Numbered from the stretch's first letter, positions 1-10,795 are shown. The stretch: 29,497 nucleotides of DNA from Xanthoparmelia taractica (GCA_033085395.1 JANQBS010000391.1:1-29497); one strand, 5' to 3'. Numbers and translations are program-made. Notes: generated by a model not told the origin, from the sequence alone.

Positions 1-17
1 ACGCTGAAATTCTAGTT

Positions 18-32
18 TAGCCCTAACCCTAA
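18..32. repeat. Telomere-like CCCTAA repeat
   Basis: Two and a half units of CCCTAA, the common ascomycete telomere repeat read from the C-rich strand, lie at the left edge of the window. The tract is too short to be a chromosome end and ordinary sequence follows it, so it is interstitial. Positions 18-31 are the exact reverse complement of 19495-19508. Confidence 0.6.
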
Positions 33-33
33 T

Positions 34-66
34 GGTGCATATCCCAGGGCGGTGCATATCCCAGGG
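34..66. repeat. 16-bp tandem direct repeat
   Basis: GGTGCATATCCCAGGG occurs at 34-49 and again at 51-66, separated by one base. It directly follows the telomere-like motif. No function is evident. Confidence 0.75.
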
Positions 67-1757
67 AACACGTATACGTCTTTGAGGCACGACACTTTCG
101 TCCTGCTACCAATATTTAGAGGTATAGGACTTTAGAAATTCTCTCATGCCTCTACATAAGACCTACAACCTTGGTCCACTGCTATTTCCCTTTCAGTATC
201 GATTTTTGCAGTCCTCTTCAACATACGACCACATGGCATGGCACGACATGGCTTTGGTCCCACTTCCCGCCGCCGGAAATAATCGCTGTCATCTAGCTCT
301 TCCTTTGCTCGGAGCTTGAGGAAGGCCAAAGGAATCGAGGAGGAGGCTTGAGCATTGAACAGCCATTATTTGGCCATTGCACAGCTTCAGACGTGTCTCC
401 GAGTACCAACCTCATTCCAATCTGAAATTTGCTGGCTATCTGTGCGAACGTCGAAGGCGTGCACATTAATTGGCGGGTTGGCAAAGGCTGCTTAGACGCC
501 TGCTCGCAGAAGTAGTCGAACGTCAGACATGAAATGAACACCGCACTATCAACGCCTTAAGACCCATCTTTCCGGCGTAATGGAGAGTCGTTGGTCCGGT
601 ACATTTGCATCTACATGGATGTGAGGGTCTGTGCGCCTCTCGATGCCCTCGTTGAAGACTATGATGTGCTCTTTGAGATCGCAGATTACCGCCTTTTTCC
701 CCGGGTTAACCTGGCTAGTCCGTCCCAGGTTCAGTAGACTAGGAAGAAATCATGGCAGACTATGAGAACTTACCTGCTCTAGCAGCCGCTGCTGAGCCAG
801 TCCTTTAGGGTATTTGTGTTTGAAGAGAAGCGTCAACAGAACTCGACTTCTTGTGGCTCCAAACGCTAGCTCATCGTGTTACGTTTCTCCGCCAAGTCCA
901 CAATCGAATTGACGAAGCCTTCAAGGTTCTTCGAATTCGAATGCCGTGTACATGACTCAGGAACTCGGGTCTGAGTAGCTTCGAGCGTGAGCCCAGGCTC
1001 AGGGCGTCAACTGAAAACTGCTGTAGGTCCCTCGAAAGGAAGAAAGATAGTGTCTCGGTACGTTATCTGTGTGCTGAATGGACGTGTTGAAGATGATCCG
1101 TGCGCCTTTGGTGTGACCCATTATTTTGCTAAATAAACACAAATAAGAAATATCCAGTCATCTCGTGGGCCCCAGCTTGCTTGGTTAGTCGAAATATTGT
1201 TCCCATTTTCCCACTTTTCACTAACAAAATAACAGATTAATTTCACGCCAGCCAAGTGTTTCAACAACACTGGGAAGTAGGAACGTTCATAACCTCCTCG
1301 TGAGCACGTTGAGTTTCAATACTAGAATAAACATCCATTGGTACGTTCTGCATGAGCCCGATGAGTCTAGCGTATGTCTTTGATTACTCTGAGGTCACAA
1401 ATGTTGCACCTTGCCTGCAAAGGCTGAGATTCTACCTTGGGTTTAAAATCACTGGCATTAGTCCACCGCATGGTTGGTCCTTGGGCCTCCTACTTCCCCT
1501 CTTTTTTCTTCTACTTTTTCCCCTTATATTTTTTTCTTTTTTGGAGTTTGGTTGGTAGACAAACACATAGATTTTTACTTTGGTTGGATATAATAAGGTC
1601 ATAAGTTGGAACTCAATCCTAATTTTGAAGGCGATGGTTTCACAATGCATAAACACTGGATTTTGCTCTAGGACGTCATGGTCGTATATTGAGGTACAAG
1701 CGCTCGAAGAGGACATATTGGCCCCCTCTCTCCCCCATCTTGCCCCAGTCATTGTCC
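67..1757. other. No supportable gene
   Basis: Only short overlapping ORFs occur on both strands. None shows a recognisable domain, a good start context or splice sites that join it to another ORF. The minus strand at 144-541 has coding-like stretches in shifting frames with stops, which could be an old gene relic but cannot be named. A T-rich pyrimidine run lies at about 1498-1545. Confidence 0.4.
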
Positions 1758-2366
1758 TTACTGCAACTGCATCTCCGAGACCAGTGTCGAGAATCCTGAT
1801 CTCTCCTCGAATGCTGGGAGCTTTTCTAGGTAGGCGCTTTGATTGCGCGCCTCCTTTAAGTCATTACCCAATTCATTCGATCTCTGGAGGACCGCCATGA
1901 ATTGGCTTTTGTTAACTCTCCAACGATCTTCCGCCTTCCACTTCTCGGTCTCCAACTTCTCAATCCTCACCCTAGCCTCTTGAAGTTCGCGTAAGGCCTC
2001 CGCTTTCTCCAGCCTGAGGTCAGAAATCTCCTTCTGACTTTCGAGAAGGTGCTGCTTGTACCGATTCCCTCTTTCTCTCAGTGTTGTTGCGGCCCCTCGT
2101 ATGGTGGTTTCGGCCTCCTCATCAGAGGCAGGACCGACCATGGTTTCAGAGGCAGGGATAGCCGAAGAAGCAGAGCAAGTACCAGCGTTCGCCATCTTGG
2201 CGGTCATTGCGGTGGCCACAGAGGCGGGCTCGATTGGTGGACTGGAAGGCGTGGTGGTATGCGAGGACCTCGCGGGCTTGAGGATGGATTTGCCAGGCGT
2301 GGCAGTGTGTGGGATCGTTTGTGGAGGTGCAAGGGGCACTGGCTGGTCGTTAAAGTGAGACTTCAA
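1758..2366 (-). CDS. Hypothetical coiled-coil protein, 5' end unresolved
   Basis: An open frame of about 202 codons on the minus strand. The first half is rich in Pro, Thr, Ser and Ala and looks disordered. From about residue 95 to 180 it becomes a charged Glu/Lys/Arg/Leu stretch with heptad spacing, typical of a coiled coil (for example LRLEKAEALRELQEARVRIE). No enzyme motif is seen. The reading frame continues upstream without an ATG; the first in-frame ATG is at 2207, inside the low-complexity part, so either that is the start or a 5' exon was not identified. The coherent coiled-coil composition argues that it is coding. It could also be the 3' fragment of a larger broken gene. Confidence 0.5.
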   Translation of the reverse strand: MKSHFNDQPVPLAPPQTIPHTATPGKSILKPARSSHTTTPSSPPIEPASVATAMTAKMANAGTCSASSAIPASETMVGPASDEEAETTIRGAATTLRERGNRYKQHLLESQKEISDLRLEKAEALRELQEARVRIEKLETEKWKAEDRWRVNKSQFMAVLQRSNELGNDLKEARNQSAYLEKLPAFEERSGFSTLVSEMQLQ

Positions 2367-2566
2367 GCAGAAAGAACGCGACCATGGGCTTACTATCGAA
2401 AGCGTCGAAAGGGCTTAGACTCCCCCTCCGTACAAATCGGCGCCTCCTCTTCGTGGACACTGTCGCCTCAGGCCGGTAAAGTTCAGTCTTGCTCGATCAC
2501 GGACACACGCCAGGTGTACATGCATTGTCCGAAGATGTTAAGCCGCTGTGGGACATAACCTCTTAC

Positions 2567-3112
2567 CTAGGCTTGATTTACCGTCAAAACAATCTCCGCA
2601 ATGCAGGAAATCAACATAGACAGAGGTTCTGAAGCTAACATTAGAGCTAAATTTGGCGAGGTCTCACTTCGTTCTGAATCCTGGTAGGGATTCCATCCGT
2701 CCCGATTATAGGTCACCAGTAGGAGAGTCCCTGTTTGAAGCCCTGAGACAAGACCACGCTCAAGCAGATCGATAGCTCGGGCATCCTCAGAGCTGTCAAT
2801 GTTTTTGCTTGCAGGATGTAAATCCACCGCGTTAGTCCTCCCGAAACCCACGCTTCCAAGATGCTTCTTCTCTTTTTTGTTGAGGCTGAGAAGTCAGACC
2901 CCCTCTTTTTCTGCTCTTGCGAGCACCTCCAGGGTAGAAGAGCCGCCGTTGCAGTCATATACATCCAATAAAGGGCATTCTGTCTGGCTAAAAAGTTGGT
3001 TATGGTTAGGGTCTATCGTGTCGAATTCAGATCGAACATTTCCCTCCCAATACCATTCGACATCGCGAGGAATTATGGTCTTTCCGGCGCAGTTGATGGC
3101 AGATAGCAACAC
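2567..3112 (-). pseudogene. Interrupted hypothetical ORF
   Basis: Two minus-strand open segments (3112-2897 and 2893-2567) lie in one frame and are separated only by a TGA at 2896-2894. The combined product would be about 180 residues, with a Cys/Trp-containing first half (motifs IPRDVEWYWEGN and CPLLDVYDCNGG) and an acidic/leucine-rich second half. No good intron spans the stop, and no ATG starts the first segment; an upstream exon ending near TGAGTAG at about 3116 is possible. The family is not recognised. The interruption could be a nonsense mutation (CGA or TGG to TGA), or these could be two chance ORFs. Confidence 0.35.
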
Positions 3113-4856
3113 ACCTACTCAAGCAGCCTTGGTTCGTCACTCTTGTGGCACAAAGGCGTAGACAGGCGTGGGAGGTAGGCCTTGCAATATATATGTATGT
3201 ATTATACAGTGGAAACAGTCTGAGCAATATAAGATAAGATCATTGTTTGATTGAATAACAGAATAGGAAAGAGTAGAAGAGGTGTTGGGATCTAAATACC
3301 GAGTTGTGCCAATGATTCACAGGGCTTTGTTGGTGAAGCGTTGTTGGGGGTGAAGTATTGCTGTTAACACTAACAGTGATTCATGAAGGTGAGATCCAAG
3401 AATGACTCTTAAAGTCTGCAAATAGTGATTCAACGATTTTGGAATCTCGATTCAACATCCTATATCTTGTGAGAATCTTCGAGGCTATGCTATAACCAAT
3501 TGTCTACGTTGCCTAACGTCGTTTGATGAATGCATCATCACATCAATGACCTATGGATGGATCGAGCAAGGTTCGCTTCAGTGGTGAAGCCTTATATCAT
3601 CCGTTATCACACTCGCGGAGTCACAAGGTACCCGTGCTTTCCTCCCTTTGTGAACAATGCTGGCTGGTTGACAAGAGTCTCACCCTTCGCCTTTTCGACT
3701 GCAGAACCCTCATAAACACTGTTCATTGTGACCTTTCTCTTAAGCTCGTTTAACGGCTTTTTATGTCGATTCGAATCCGCTTCGAACTTGTTCGTTGCTG
3801 CCTCTTGGCTCCTCCCGCTTCCGTGATTTATCGATGGTGGAACAGATAGTCGTTCATTGGCTCTCCAATACTCGTGTCAGCTTTTGACCCGTTGGCCGCG
3901 ATTTTGCCAAAGTGATGGTCCAAGCTTACCCACTCGCTGGGGACCGCCCTGATTTTTGCCCAAAGATTGGGGTAGACTACCCCTTGGCATGGTAGACACC
4001 TTAGGTGGCGTTTAATGAGCATTACTCATGCACATTCCTTTGCTCTTGCATATTCCCTCGTTCAATCTTCTTCTTCTTCCATGCGTATCCGGTTCCTCAA
4101 GCATATCCTTCCCACTCACTAAGATCCGTCTTGTTTACGCACGTCGCTTTACCCTTGTCTAATCTCTTCACTCATGAACGCCTCCCATCTTAGTCATAGT
4201 TGTTCCATGTTCATAGTTGTTAATTTTGATTGAGGACTGAGCGTCTGGCTAAAATGACCACTATCGAAATCCTCGAAGACGGTGAATGAGTGGGCCGGGT
4301 TCTCCACGATTGTTTGACGACTAAAGTAAATCTACTAATTACAATCCAGTAATGCAAGGTATCCGCTTGGATGCTACTGAAAACAGCGATCCATCCAACT
4401 GCCCCAAACCGGCAAGATACTTGGGAGGACGTTGTAGGTGCTTCTGGGCAACTATGCTGGCTGGATTTGGTGCTGTGGATGATCAGCTGGACTGCAGCCA
4501 GCCGATTTTAAGATAGGTAAAAGTAAAAGATTTTCTTTCTGCAGTCCCTGCATATGGTTAACCACCTAGAAGTCTCTCTGACAACCGAACTTGTCTGTTC
4601 CGAAAGGAGACAATGTCTTTGTTGATTTCTTCTTACACAAAGAATCATCGTAGGAATTATCCTCCCATTCAAAGTCAAGCGCCAGCACAATGCCACCCTC
4701 CTCACCAAACAATACATTCATCTGCACAAAGAAAAGAGAAAGCTGCCTACGCTTACCCACCCACCTTAAGGGCCCTCCCCCAAAACCCCCCAAAACACCA
4801 CAACATCACCCCAACCACCCTAATTACCACCACCCCTTCGCCCCCAACTCAAAAAA
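3113..4856. other. Long intergenic stretch, no gene recognised
   Basis: ORFs here are short and lack recognisable domains. The plus-strand frame at about 3550-4010 reads as protein-like segments broken by several stops and may be a decayed gene, but it matches no family I can name. The sequence from about 4770 becomes very C-rich and pyrimidine-rich, as in many fungal core promoters, and leads into the small ORF at 4857. Confidence 0.35.
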
Positions 4857-5198
4857 ATGCCCACACCCCCCATCCTCACCAACATCCTCCGTACCCTCTT
4901 CACCTCTCCCTCTCCCTCTCCTACCCCCTCCTCATCCCCCTCAACATTTCGCTCAACATCCCTCCCCTCCACCTCCTCTTCCTTGCCTCTCTCCTCCGTA
5001 GAAACTCAACCTCCCACCCGTCCACCAGCACCACTACAGCACCAACGAACGACAATCCGCACCATCGAGACAGCCGTCGCGGAAGCTAAGTTCCGACGCT
5101 GGGGCGAGGAGCAAGGGTGGTCGGGGTGTCGGCTGGGGAGCGAGAGGAGGGAGTTTAGGGAGAAGTTATTCGACGGAGAAAAGGAGGGAAGCGAATAG
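4857..5198 (+). CDS. Small hypothetical Ser/Pro-rich protein
   Basis: A single-exon ORF of 113 codons. Its ATG has a strong start context (several A residues before it) and follows a C-rich promoter-like tract. Residues 1-15 are hydrophobic with one Arg, which could be a targeting helix. Residues 17-65 are almost all Ser, Pro and Thr. The last 45 residues are a compact charged segment (AEAKFRRWGEEQGWSG) that looks like a folded or helical element. No Pfam-type family is recognised. Low-complexity DNA can create long chance ORFs, and a competing ORF overlaps it in another frame, so the call rests on the start context and the C-terminal composition. Confidence 0.45.
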   Translation: MPTPPILTNILRTLFTSPSPSPTPSSSPSTFRSTSLPSTSSSLPLSSVETQPPTRPPAPLQHQRTTIRTIETAVAEAKFRRWGEEQGWSGCRLGSERREFREKLFDGEKEGSE

Positions 5199-5859
5199 AT
5201 TGGGGAAGGCGGGGAGAATGTGGGAGACAATGAGGGAGAAGGGGAGGAAAGGATGAGGAGGAATGGATGAGGGAGGGAAGGCATAAGTGAGAGGGGAGGG
5301 TGGAGGAAAAGAAGGGCGTAGATAGGTAATCCGGGCGTATTTCTCAGCATTGTATTGTACATACTAGTGACAAAGAAAAGAAAACTCATCCTTTCTTTCT
5401 TTCTTGCGTGGATAGGCTTCGGATTTTGCCGAGATAGTATCAATTGAGCTTTGTGTTGAGATAAGATTTGTTTTCGGGGGATCGCAAGTAAGGTAGGCAA
5501 AAAACACGCGCGTAGTATTCAAGAATGGTATAGAAAAGAAAGAGAGGTATATGGGAGATGCTAGCTGAGGAAGGCTCTCGGCTACGCGATCGTCCGTGTA
5601 ACGAGGCAGCATTACCGTTGGGGAACAAAGAGCTCTGGCAAGTAAGAGCTAAACCTTCAAATTAATTAAGCGTTCATACCGCTAACGCTCGCATCGCGCT
5701 GTCCATGTATATCGAGGACATGTATATTGAGGACATGTCTCAAACCCTTGCCAACCCGTAAAAACAAAACTTCCATATGCACGTCTAATGAAAGCCCAAA
5801 GAAGTGTGCGATGCGTACCCTTTTCGTCAAAACGCTGTCAGCACACTCAAATCCCCAAG
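5199..5859. other. Purine-rich 3' flank and spacer, no gene
   Basis: A strongly purine-rich stretch (GGGAGAA/GAGG repeats) at about 5150-5330 directly follows the pyrimidine-rich tract of the small ORF, so the strand asymmetry flips within a few hundred bases. No gene is visible after it; the short ORFs are shadows of low-complexity sequence. Confidence 0.4.
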
Positions 5860-6546
5860 TTAGTTGGTTTCCGTAGCAGGACAATTCTGTACCCACGCCA
5901 TCTCCAGCTGCTGCTTGGCAGCCGCAAGCTCTAGGTCCGAAGGCATGTTGACAATCATCAAGTAGAGAAGATTTTGCAAGCTATATTAGCGAGGACCGTT
6001 GCTTGGTAAAGGCCTGAAGAAAAACCACATCCGCTCTTCATCTTGCGTCCCTTCTTCCGTCCACGCTTCCCACGTCTTCCGGATGGCTCACCGTTTCCCC
6101 CATCCTCGGTAGATGGCTTGATCTTGCATCCTGAGAAGACCGTGAGCAAGGAACCTTGGAAGGCAGGGTGATTGGGGTCGGCGACTCTGGTGGCGAAATT
6201 TGGTCGTTGGTCTGCAGGGACTATGGCTTGAGTTTGGGATTTATTTGCCTGGTATGTGTTACCTTATGGATTCGATTGATTTGTGATTAGACGAAACGGG
6301 CAAGGGCCGTCGACATACATATTTTATCTGCGCTGGCTTATCGTAGTAAGTGGAGACAAATTTCGTACATCTCATGAATGCATTCTTCTTTTCGACGTCA
6401 CCTGACTGCACGACTGACTGGGCGACATTGTCGAGCGCGGGAAAGACCAATGGTGTAGACTCCGGCATCTCGAGCTCTCCTTGAGTCTCACCTGCAGCAG
6501 CCTTTCTGAAAAAGTCATTCTCACGAGCGCTGCGGTTCGCGGGCAG
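5860..6546 (-). pseudogene. Uncharacterised fungal protein gene, frame broken near 3' end
   Basis: Three minus-strand coding blocks. Block 1 (6546-6319) follows a good acceptor (CTTTCTGCAG) and carries ENDFFRKAAAGETQGELEMP and DNVAQSVVQSGDVEKKNAFM. Block 2 (6248 onward) follows a 70-base GTATGT..CCAG intron (6318-6249) and has ADPNHPAFQGSLLTVFSG then a strongly basic patch (RRGKRGRKKGRKMKSG). Block 3 reads NLLYLMIVNMPSDLELAAAK and stops at 5862-5860. I believe such blocks occur together in a widespread uncharacterised fungal family; this is from memory. All donors between blocks 2 and 3 are in phase 1, but the acceptor at TATAG needs phase 2, so one base appears lost or gained. The first exon was not found. 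A divergent functional gene with an unseen exon is the alternative. Confidence 0.5.
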
Positions 6547-7340
6547 CTGCAGAAAGAAGATAGATCAATGCGTAACAAAGGCTGAACTATACAACGTCGT
6601 TAAGTACGATGTCTGTCGATAGAGTATTGAAGTCAGAGCAAAACCTGATATATTAACAAGTTCCCTAATTGAAAAAGGTATCATGGAGGGTTCGAGAGAA
6701 GAACAGGATGCTTTACAGGTAGGCATCTGTCAGTCATCATCACGGACTGCAGCATCCGGAGAGATGAAGTTGGGGCGGTTACGAGGTGATGCATGTTTCA
6801 GCCTTTACCAGCCTCTTTGCACAGCCTGTCGACAACAACAACCCACACAGATACTGAGTCCTTTGATGTTAATGGCTTTCTGATGACTCATCAGCAATCG
6901 TTAATTGGTCCGCACAGCAATCTCAACTGGGCTAATTAGCACCGATCAATTCTTGGCATCATTCGACTCTACCTATTCTCGAGATGGCAAGTCTCCCCGC
7001 GCTGTTCTTATACTATATGTTCGATATAGCGTACAAGAGGACGACAGCAAATAAAACTAGAGCTCAGTTGATAAGACCAGAGGCGATGGATCACATATAT
7101 CGACATGCGGAGGATGAGAACCGAGGCTTTGCTACCAAATCATCACGAAATAAGATGGACGTGTAGTGGAATTGACTGCATGGTTGAATAACTACTTGGG
7201 CTACAAAGTGCTAGAAGAAACCTTCTCTGGAGCAACCTTATTCCACACCGATTTGGCATATGGAAAACAGATGCCAAAACCGCGACACACCTTTCCACTG
7301 GTTTGCGTTTCCATCTTCGGAGTCTTTATCCATCTGCCAA
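6547..7340. other. Intergenic, no gene recognised
   Basis: Only short ORFs without domains or convincing splice sites. This stretch separates two minus-strand genes, so it should contain the 3' flank of the 7341-9113 gene and the promoter or first exon of the 5860-6546 gene. Confidence 0.35.
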
Positions 7341-9113
7341 TCACATCCACTCGTTTCCTAAGTCGGGCCGACCATCCTCGACATCAGGAGTGTCGTTATC
7401 AAAGGGCGAAGATTCCGTCGCGGGGTTGAGATCCCCAGGATATGAGGCGACATCGTCGAGTGGTTTAGTTGTAATGGTCGTGGTGTTGGTGGCCAATGGG
7501 TCTGAAGCAACGCCCTCATCTTGTCTAAGCTCGGGAACCGTGGTGCTGGCCACGCCAACATCTTGTCCAGCCGTGTTGTGAGCCTCGTCTGCGACCGACG
7601 ACCCCAGCGAGGCCCCGTCTGCCCAATACTCAATCGCTTCCTTTCCGGTCCACAGTCTAGAAGGCAGCTCACGGTCTATCGGAGGCCATAAGATTGAAAG
7701 TAGACTCTCTGAAAAGTCCTTCAGGAATACGTAGTGCCCCCATGTATGTATTCTGGCGTTAATGGTGGCGAGTTGCAGAAGGTGTTCCAAGTTCCTGAGG
7801 TCCAAGTTGGCGAGACACTGAGAATGGAAAAGGTGAGGGGATAATTCAAGGGCGTCCGATTGGTGTCCAAAATTTTCTCGATTCCGACTTTGCTGGCGAG
7901 TCGAATTGGTCTTTGAATGAATCTTTGAAGGGGTCCGGCGCCCCCTGGAGCTTGCCGGCTTTGGCGGGTGGAAAGATGGAAGAGTCTTGGCTTCGTAGGG
8001 GGCATATTTCATCACCCAAACCTCAACCTCAGCAGATGGGTTTGCATGAAATAAAAGCCCAAAGTGGCGTAAAGCATCAAGCTTTTTCTTCTTGTCATCG
8101 GCGGAAATATCAAATCTCGGCATCGACAATTGTTTTGCCAGTGCCAAACGAGCTTTATTTCTCCATGCATCTCGTAAAATCTTTCGATCTGTGGGATTCT
8201 TTCGAGGGTATAATACCGTCAAAAATCTTGCGGCGAATGGTCCCACGCTATCCGTTCCTGTTCCGGTACTTCCATCCTCGAAAAGCCCATCATCTATGAA
8301 TGACTGATAGTGGTGCTCTTGAGCGACCAACCGTGAGTTCCAAGATGGAATGATATGCATGCCAACCGAAATAGCTTCGTAATCCTTGCTCGTTGCATCG
8401 TGGATATGCGTCATATGATATTGGTCGAATCGTAGTGGTTGACATATTGAAGGGGGTTTAGCGCTTGGATAATCATGCGTGATATCTGAGGAAGAGGAGA
8501 CCGTGGAGATTGATCGCATAATCAAGGGGTTGAAGAGATAAGTTTGGAATAAGTTTTTTAGCTGCGACATCCCTTTTGCCCGAATACAAATAGGTATATG
8601 GTGCTTGATTGTCTCAGCCATCAGAGGGGTCAGTGAAGGCTTGTACTCCGGTTGTCCGACGCATTCAACGCTCTTGTTAAGCATCTCTTCGACTTCCTGC
8701 CAGCTCTGCTCCATGTTGATGTAAACCGAGTCGACATCCGTACTAGGAGTGGATATCGAGGCGTATGTGATCAAAGAAGTAGGCGAAGATTGAGTAGAAC
8801 GGACAAAACTCCAAAGCTCATTTATGTTGAAGTTGGGAGAAGGAGGTTCGTTTACAGGTTCTGTGTTTGGGGGATATATGTTGTTTGGCGATTCAACACG
8901 ATATGATCCACATGCTGAGGAACTGTGGTGTTGGAAATCGCTTTTACATGTCAATGAGCAAGCAGATTTTGCAGCTTTGAATATTTCTTTTGTATCAACA
9001 TCGTTATGAAGATTGGGTAACGAGGGATTATTTTGATCGGTATTTGTGATCATGGTGTCGCTCATGGTGTCGCTCATGGTTAATGAAAGAGCAGATCCGG
9101 AGCCAGAAATCAT
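7341..9113 (-). CDS. Hypothetical protein, single exon, about 590 residues
   Basis: A long uninterrupted minus-strand frame. The frame extends to 9137, but the first ATG is at 9113, followed by a 15-base tandem repeat that encodes MSDTMSDTM. The N-terminal 100 residues are Ser/Asn/Pro-rich. The middle (about residues 110-380) has mixed hydrophobic and charged sequence like a folded region, with WSFVRSTQ, VGPFAARFLTVLYPRKNPTD and LRHFGLLFHANPSAEVEVWV. A basic linker (SSRGRRTPSKIHSKTNS) follows, then a second folded-looking block (NARIHTWGHYVFLKDFSESL) and an acidic Thr/Asp-rich tail. No signal peptide, membrane segment or catalytic motif is evident and no family is recognised. Its length and steady composition argue against a chance ORF. 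Confidence 0.7.
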   Translation of the reverse strand: MISGSGSALSLTMSDTMSDTMITNTDQNNPSLPNLHNDVDTKEIFKAAKSACSLTCKSDFQHHSSSACGSYRVESPNNIYPPNTEPVNEPPSPNFNINELWSFVRSTQSSPTSLITYASISTPSTDVDSVYINMEQSWQEVEEMLNKSVECVGQPEYKPSLTPLMAETIKHHIPICIRAKGMSQLKNLFQTYLFNPLIMRSISTVSSSSDITHDYPSAKPPSICQPLRFDQYHMTHIHDATSKDYEAISVGMHIIPSWNSRLVAQEHHYQSFIDDGLFEDGSTGTGTDSVGPFAARFLTVLYPRKNPTDRKILRDAWRNKARLALAKQLSMPRFDISADDKKKKLDALRHFGLLFHANPSAEVEVWVMKYAPYEAKTLPSFHPPKPASSRGRRTPSKIHSKTNSTRQQSRNRENFGHQSDALELSPHLFHSQCLANLDLRNLEHLLQLATINARIHTWGHYVFLKDFSESLLSILWPPIDRELPSRLWTGKEAIEYWADGASLGSSVADEAHNTAGQDVGVASTTVPELRQDEGVASDPLATNTTTITTKPLDDVASYPGDLNPATESSPFDNDTPDVEDGRPDLGNEWM

Positions 9114-9969
9114 GACTTTTATACAAACAAATACCACGGCCGGATTATCTTTTCTCCTTTGATTGACCGCTATCTACTCCATCGATCCATCAACAAGACA
9201 TTTCCCGTAGGTACATGAAGACACATAAGTCCCAAAATCCCTTGACCGAAATAACCATGAAGGCGCTTGATATCTCCAGCTCTGTGACGGCATAGATATC
9301 AAGGAGGAACCGGCCAACCTTATGTCCCAAGGCGCTCCGAGCCTCTTACCGAAGAGGTTGCGAAGAAACTCCCAGCCTACCTCGTGGCACATTAGCAACT
9401 TGACACTGCAACACCGTCCGAACGACGTTCGACAGACCAATACGACGTCCAGCTCGAGGACTCGAGCAGCAGCGATGGCAAGTAAAGATGTAAACACAAT
9501 GTCTCCGAAGAGTCACGCCCATGACACATCAATCCGCGAAGGGCGATTCTTATCCTATGGTTAGACGCGTAATTGGAGCGACGTCAGATCACAATACCAC
9601 TGCACATCCATTCATAGAAACCTCCAATCTACCTCACCCACAGGCCCCAGACCAAACCAGCGCCGGGAAGACGACTCTATTCGCGGATCTGATAATAAGA
9701 TTTCAGCCTGCGGCTCCTGACGAAGAAGGCGCCGGAGCCCTACACGGCCACTTCAAGGAACGACCCGACAACCATCGATTTGAAAACTATGGCGAGTCCC
9801 AACACAGTATACACACACGATGGTGAAATGCGGTAGGAGTCTCGCCGCAGGATAGGGCTTTGATGATGACGTACGTCGCAATACTGACGGGTCTTGTATG
9901 TATGTTCCAAGCCCGCATAGATAGATCAGATCCATAGGGCAGGGATCGAAGAAAGAAAGCTAGATTGAT
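9114..9969. other. Spacer with possible decayed coding sequence
   Basis: The plus strand between about 9330 and 9580 reads as protein-like sequence (LTEEVAKKLPAYLVAH, then DTATPSERRSTDQYDVQLED) but is broken by TAG at 9393-9395, TAA, TGA and TAA in the same frame. The bases just before 9114 on the minus strand should be the promoter of the 590-residue gene. No intact gene is supported. Confidence 0.35.
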
Positions 9970-10546
9970 ATGGATACGGTCATCAGCAGGATACGGTTGG
10001 CTATCAGTAAAACCAGCCCCCCCCTTTTCCCCCAGCCCGGCTACAATGAGCGACAGGAAGAATTCTTCAGCACTCCGATAAAGACCCTTCGATGCTCTGG
10101 CTACGACGAAGCACGCCGGCAGAAGGTCAAGCTGGTCTGAAAGCGCACGACGGCCCCCAGGGATCTGTTCACGGACGCCCAGAAATAGAAGAAGAAATGC
10201 GAGGTCTAGATAGGGGTGGACGAGGACATCTGTCCTTATGTCGTATCCCTTTTTGTGGAAGCTATCACCTGTTTATCTCTGTCCAGGGGCAGACCGCACG
10301 AAAGGCACATGCGAGGGTCTGGAGCGGGTGGATGCTCTTATGATTAGACCGTTTATGAGAGGGAGGTTTGCATCGGTAGGCATTTATGCATTGGCACTCT
10401 ACGGAGTACTTTACTGTAAGCAGTCTCTTATGTCAATGGTATCGCCGGCCTCAGTACAGGACTGGGGAACCTCGGACCTTGCCAAGCACCTGACAGGAAG
10501 CTTGGATCTTGATGGAAAATTTGATAAGCTTCTCGGAATCAAATAA
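9970..10546 (+). pseudogene. Decayed unknown gene with in-frame stops
   Basis: From an ATG at 9970 the plus strand reads as plausible protein (PGYNERQEEFFSTPIKTL, then RCSGYDEARRQKVKLV) but meets TGA at 10138-10140, TAG at 10186-10188 and TAG at 10207-10209 while staying in one frame up to about 10250 (VDEDICPYVVSLFVEA). Each stop could come from a single C:G to T:A change of TGG, CAG or CGA. A second open frame, 10238-10546, follows in a different phase (MIRPFMRGRFASVGIYALAL) and may be its downstream exon or unrelated. The family is not recognised. Chance is possible, since amino-acid composition is the only support. Confidence 0.35.
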
Positions 10547-10795
10547 TCCCGTGTTTGAAGTCTATTCGCATGTGCTCCCATCCTTCTGCTGATCAGCCTA
10601 CCCTCAGACGCCAAAAGTGAGCTTGTCAGGAAGGTGTTCACGGCAGTTATGTAGACCTCACGATCACCAGGACACTAACGTATTGGATCTGCGAGCAAGC
10701 ACGATTTGGACCCCATGAGGCTGCTCCTTTATTGATTCACTGTCCTTCGAATTACGGCAAGGAAGCGATTATACTGCCTGTCCGACATACTGTGC

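Noticed and set aside
2049..2558. A 169-codon plus-strand ORF
   Set aside because: It is antisense to the coiled-coil ORF and its Arg/Gly-rich composition is a shadow of that gene.
3766..3780. GATTCGAATCC-like T-loop sequence, also at about 11740
   Set aside because: No acceptor stem, D-arm or anticodon arm could be fitted around either site, so I do not call a tRNA.
4613..5089. A 158-codon plus-strand ORF
   Set aside because: It is almost entirely Pro/His/Leu/Ser low complexity from C-rich DNA; the overlapping frame at 4857 has a better start context and a non-repetitive C-terminus.
5006..5500. A 164-codon minus-strand ORF
   Set aside because: Composition (Ser/Pro/Leu runs) follows from the purine-rich strand opposite the small gene; no domain.
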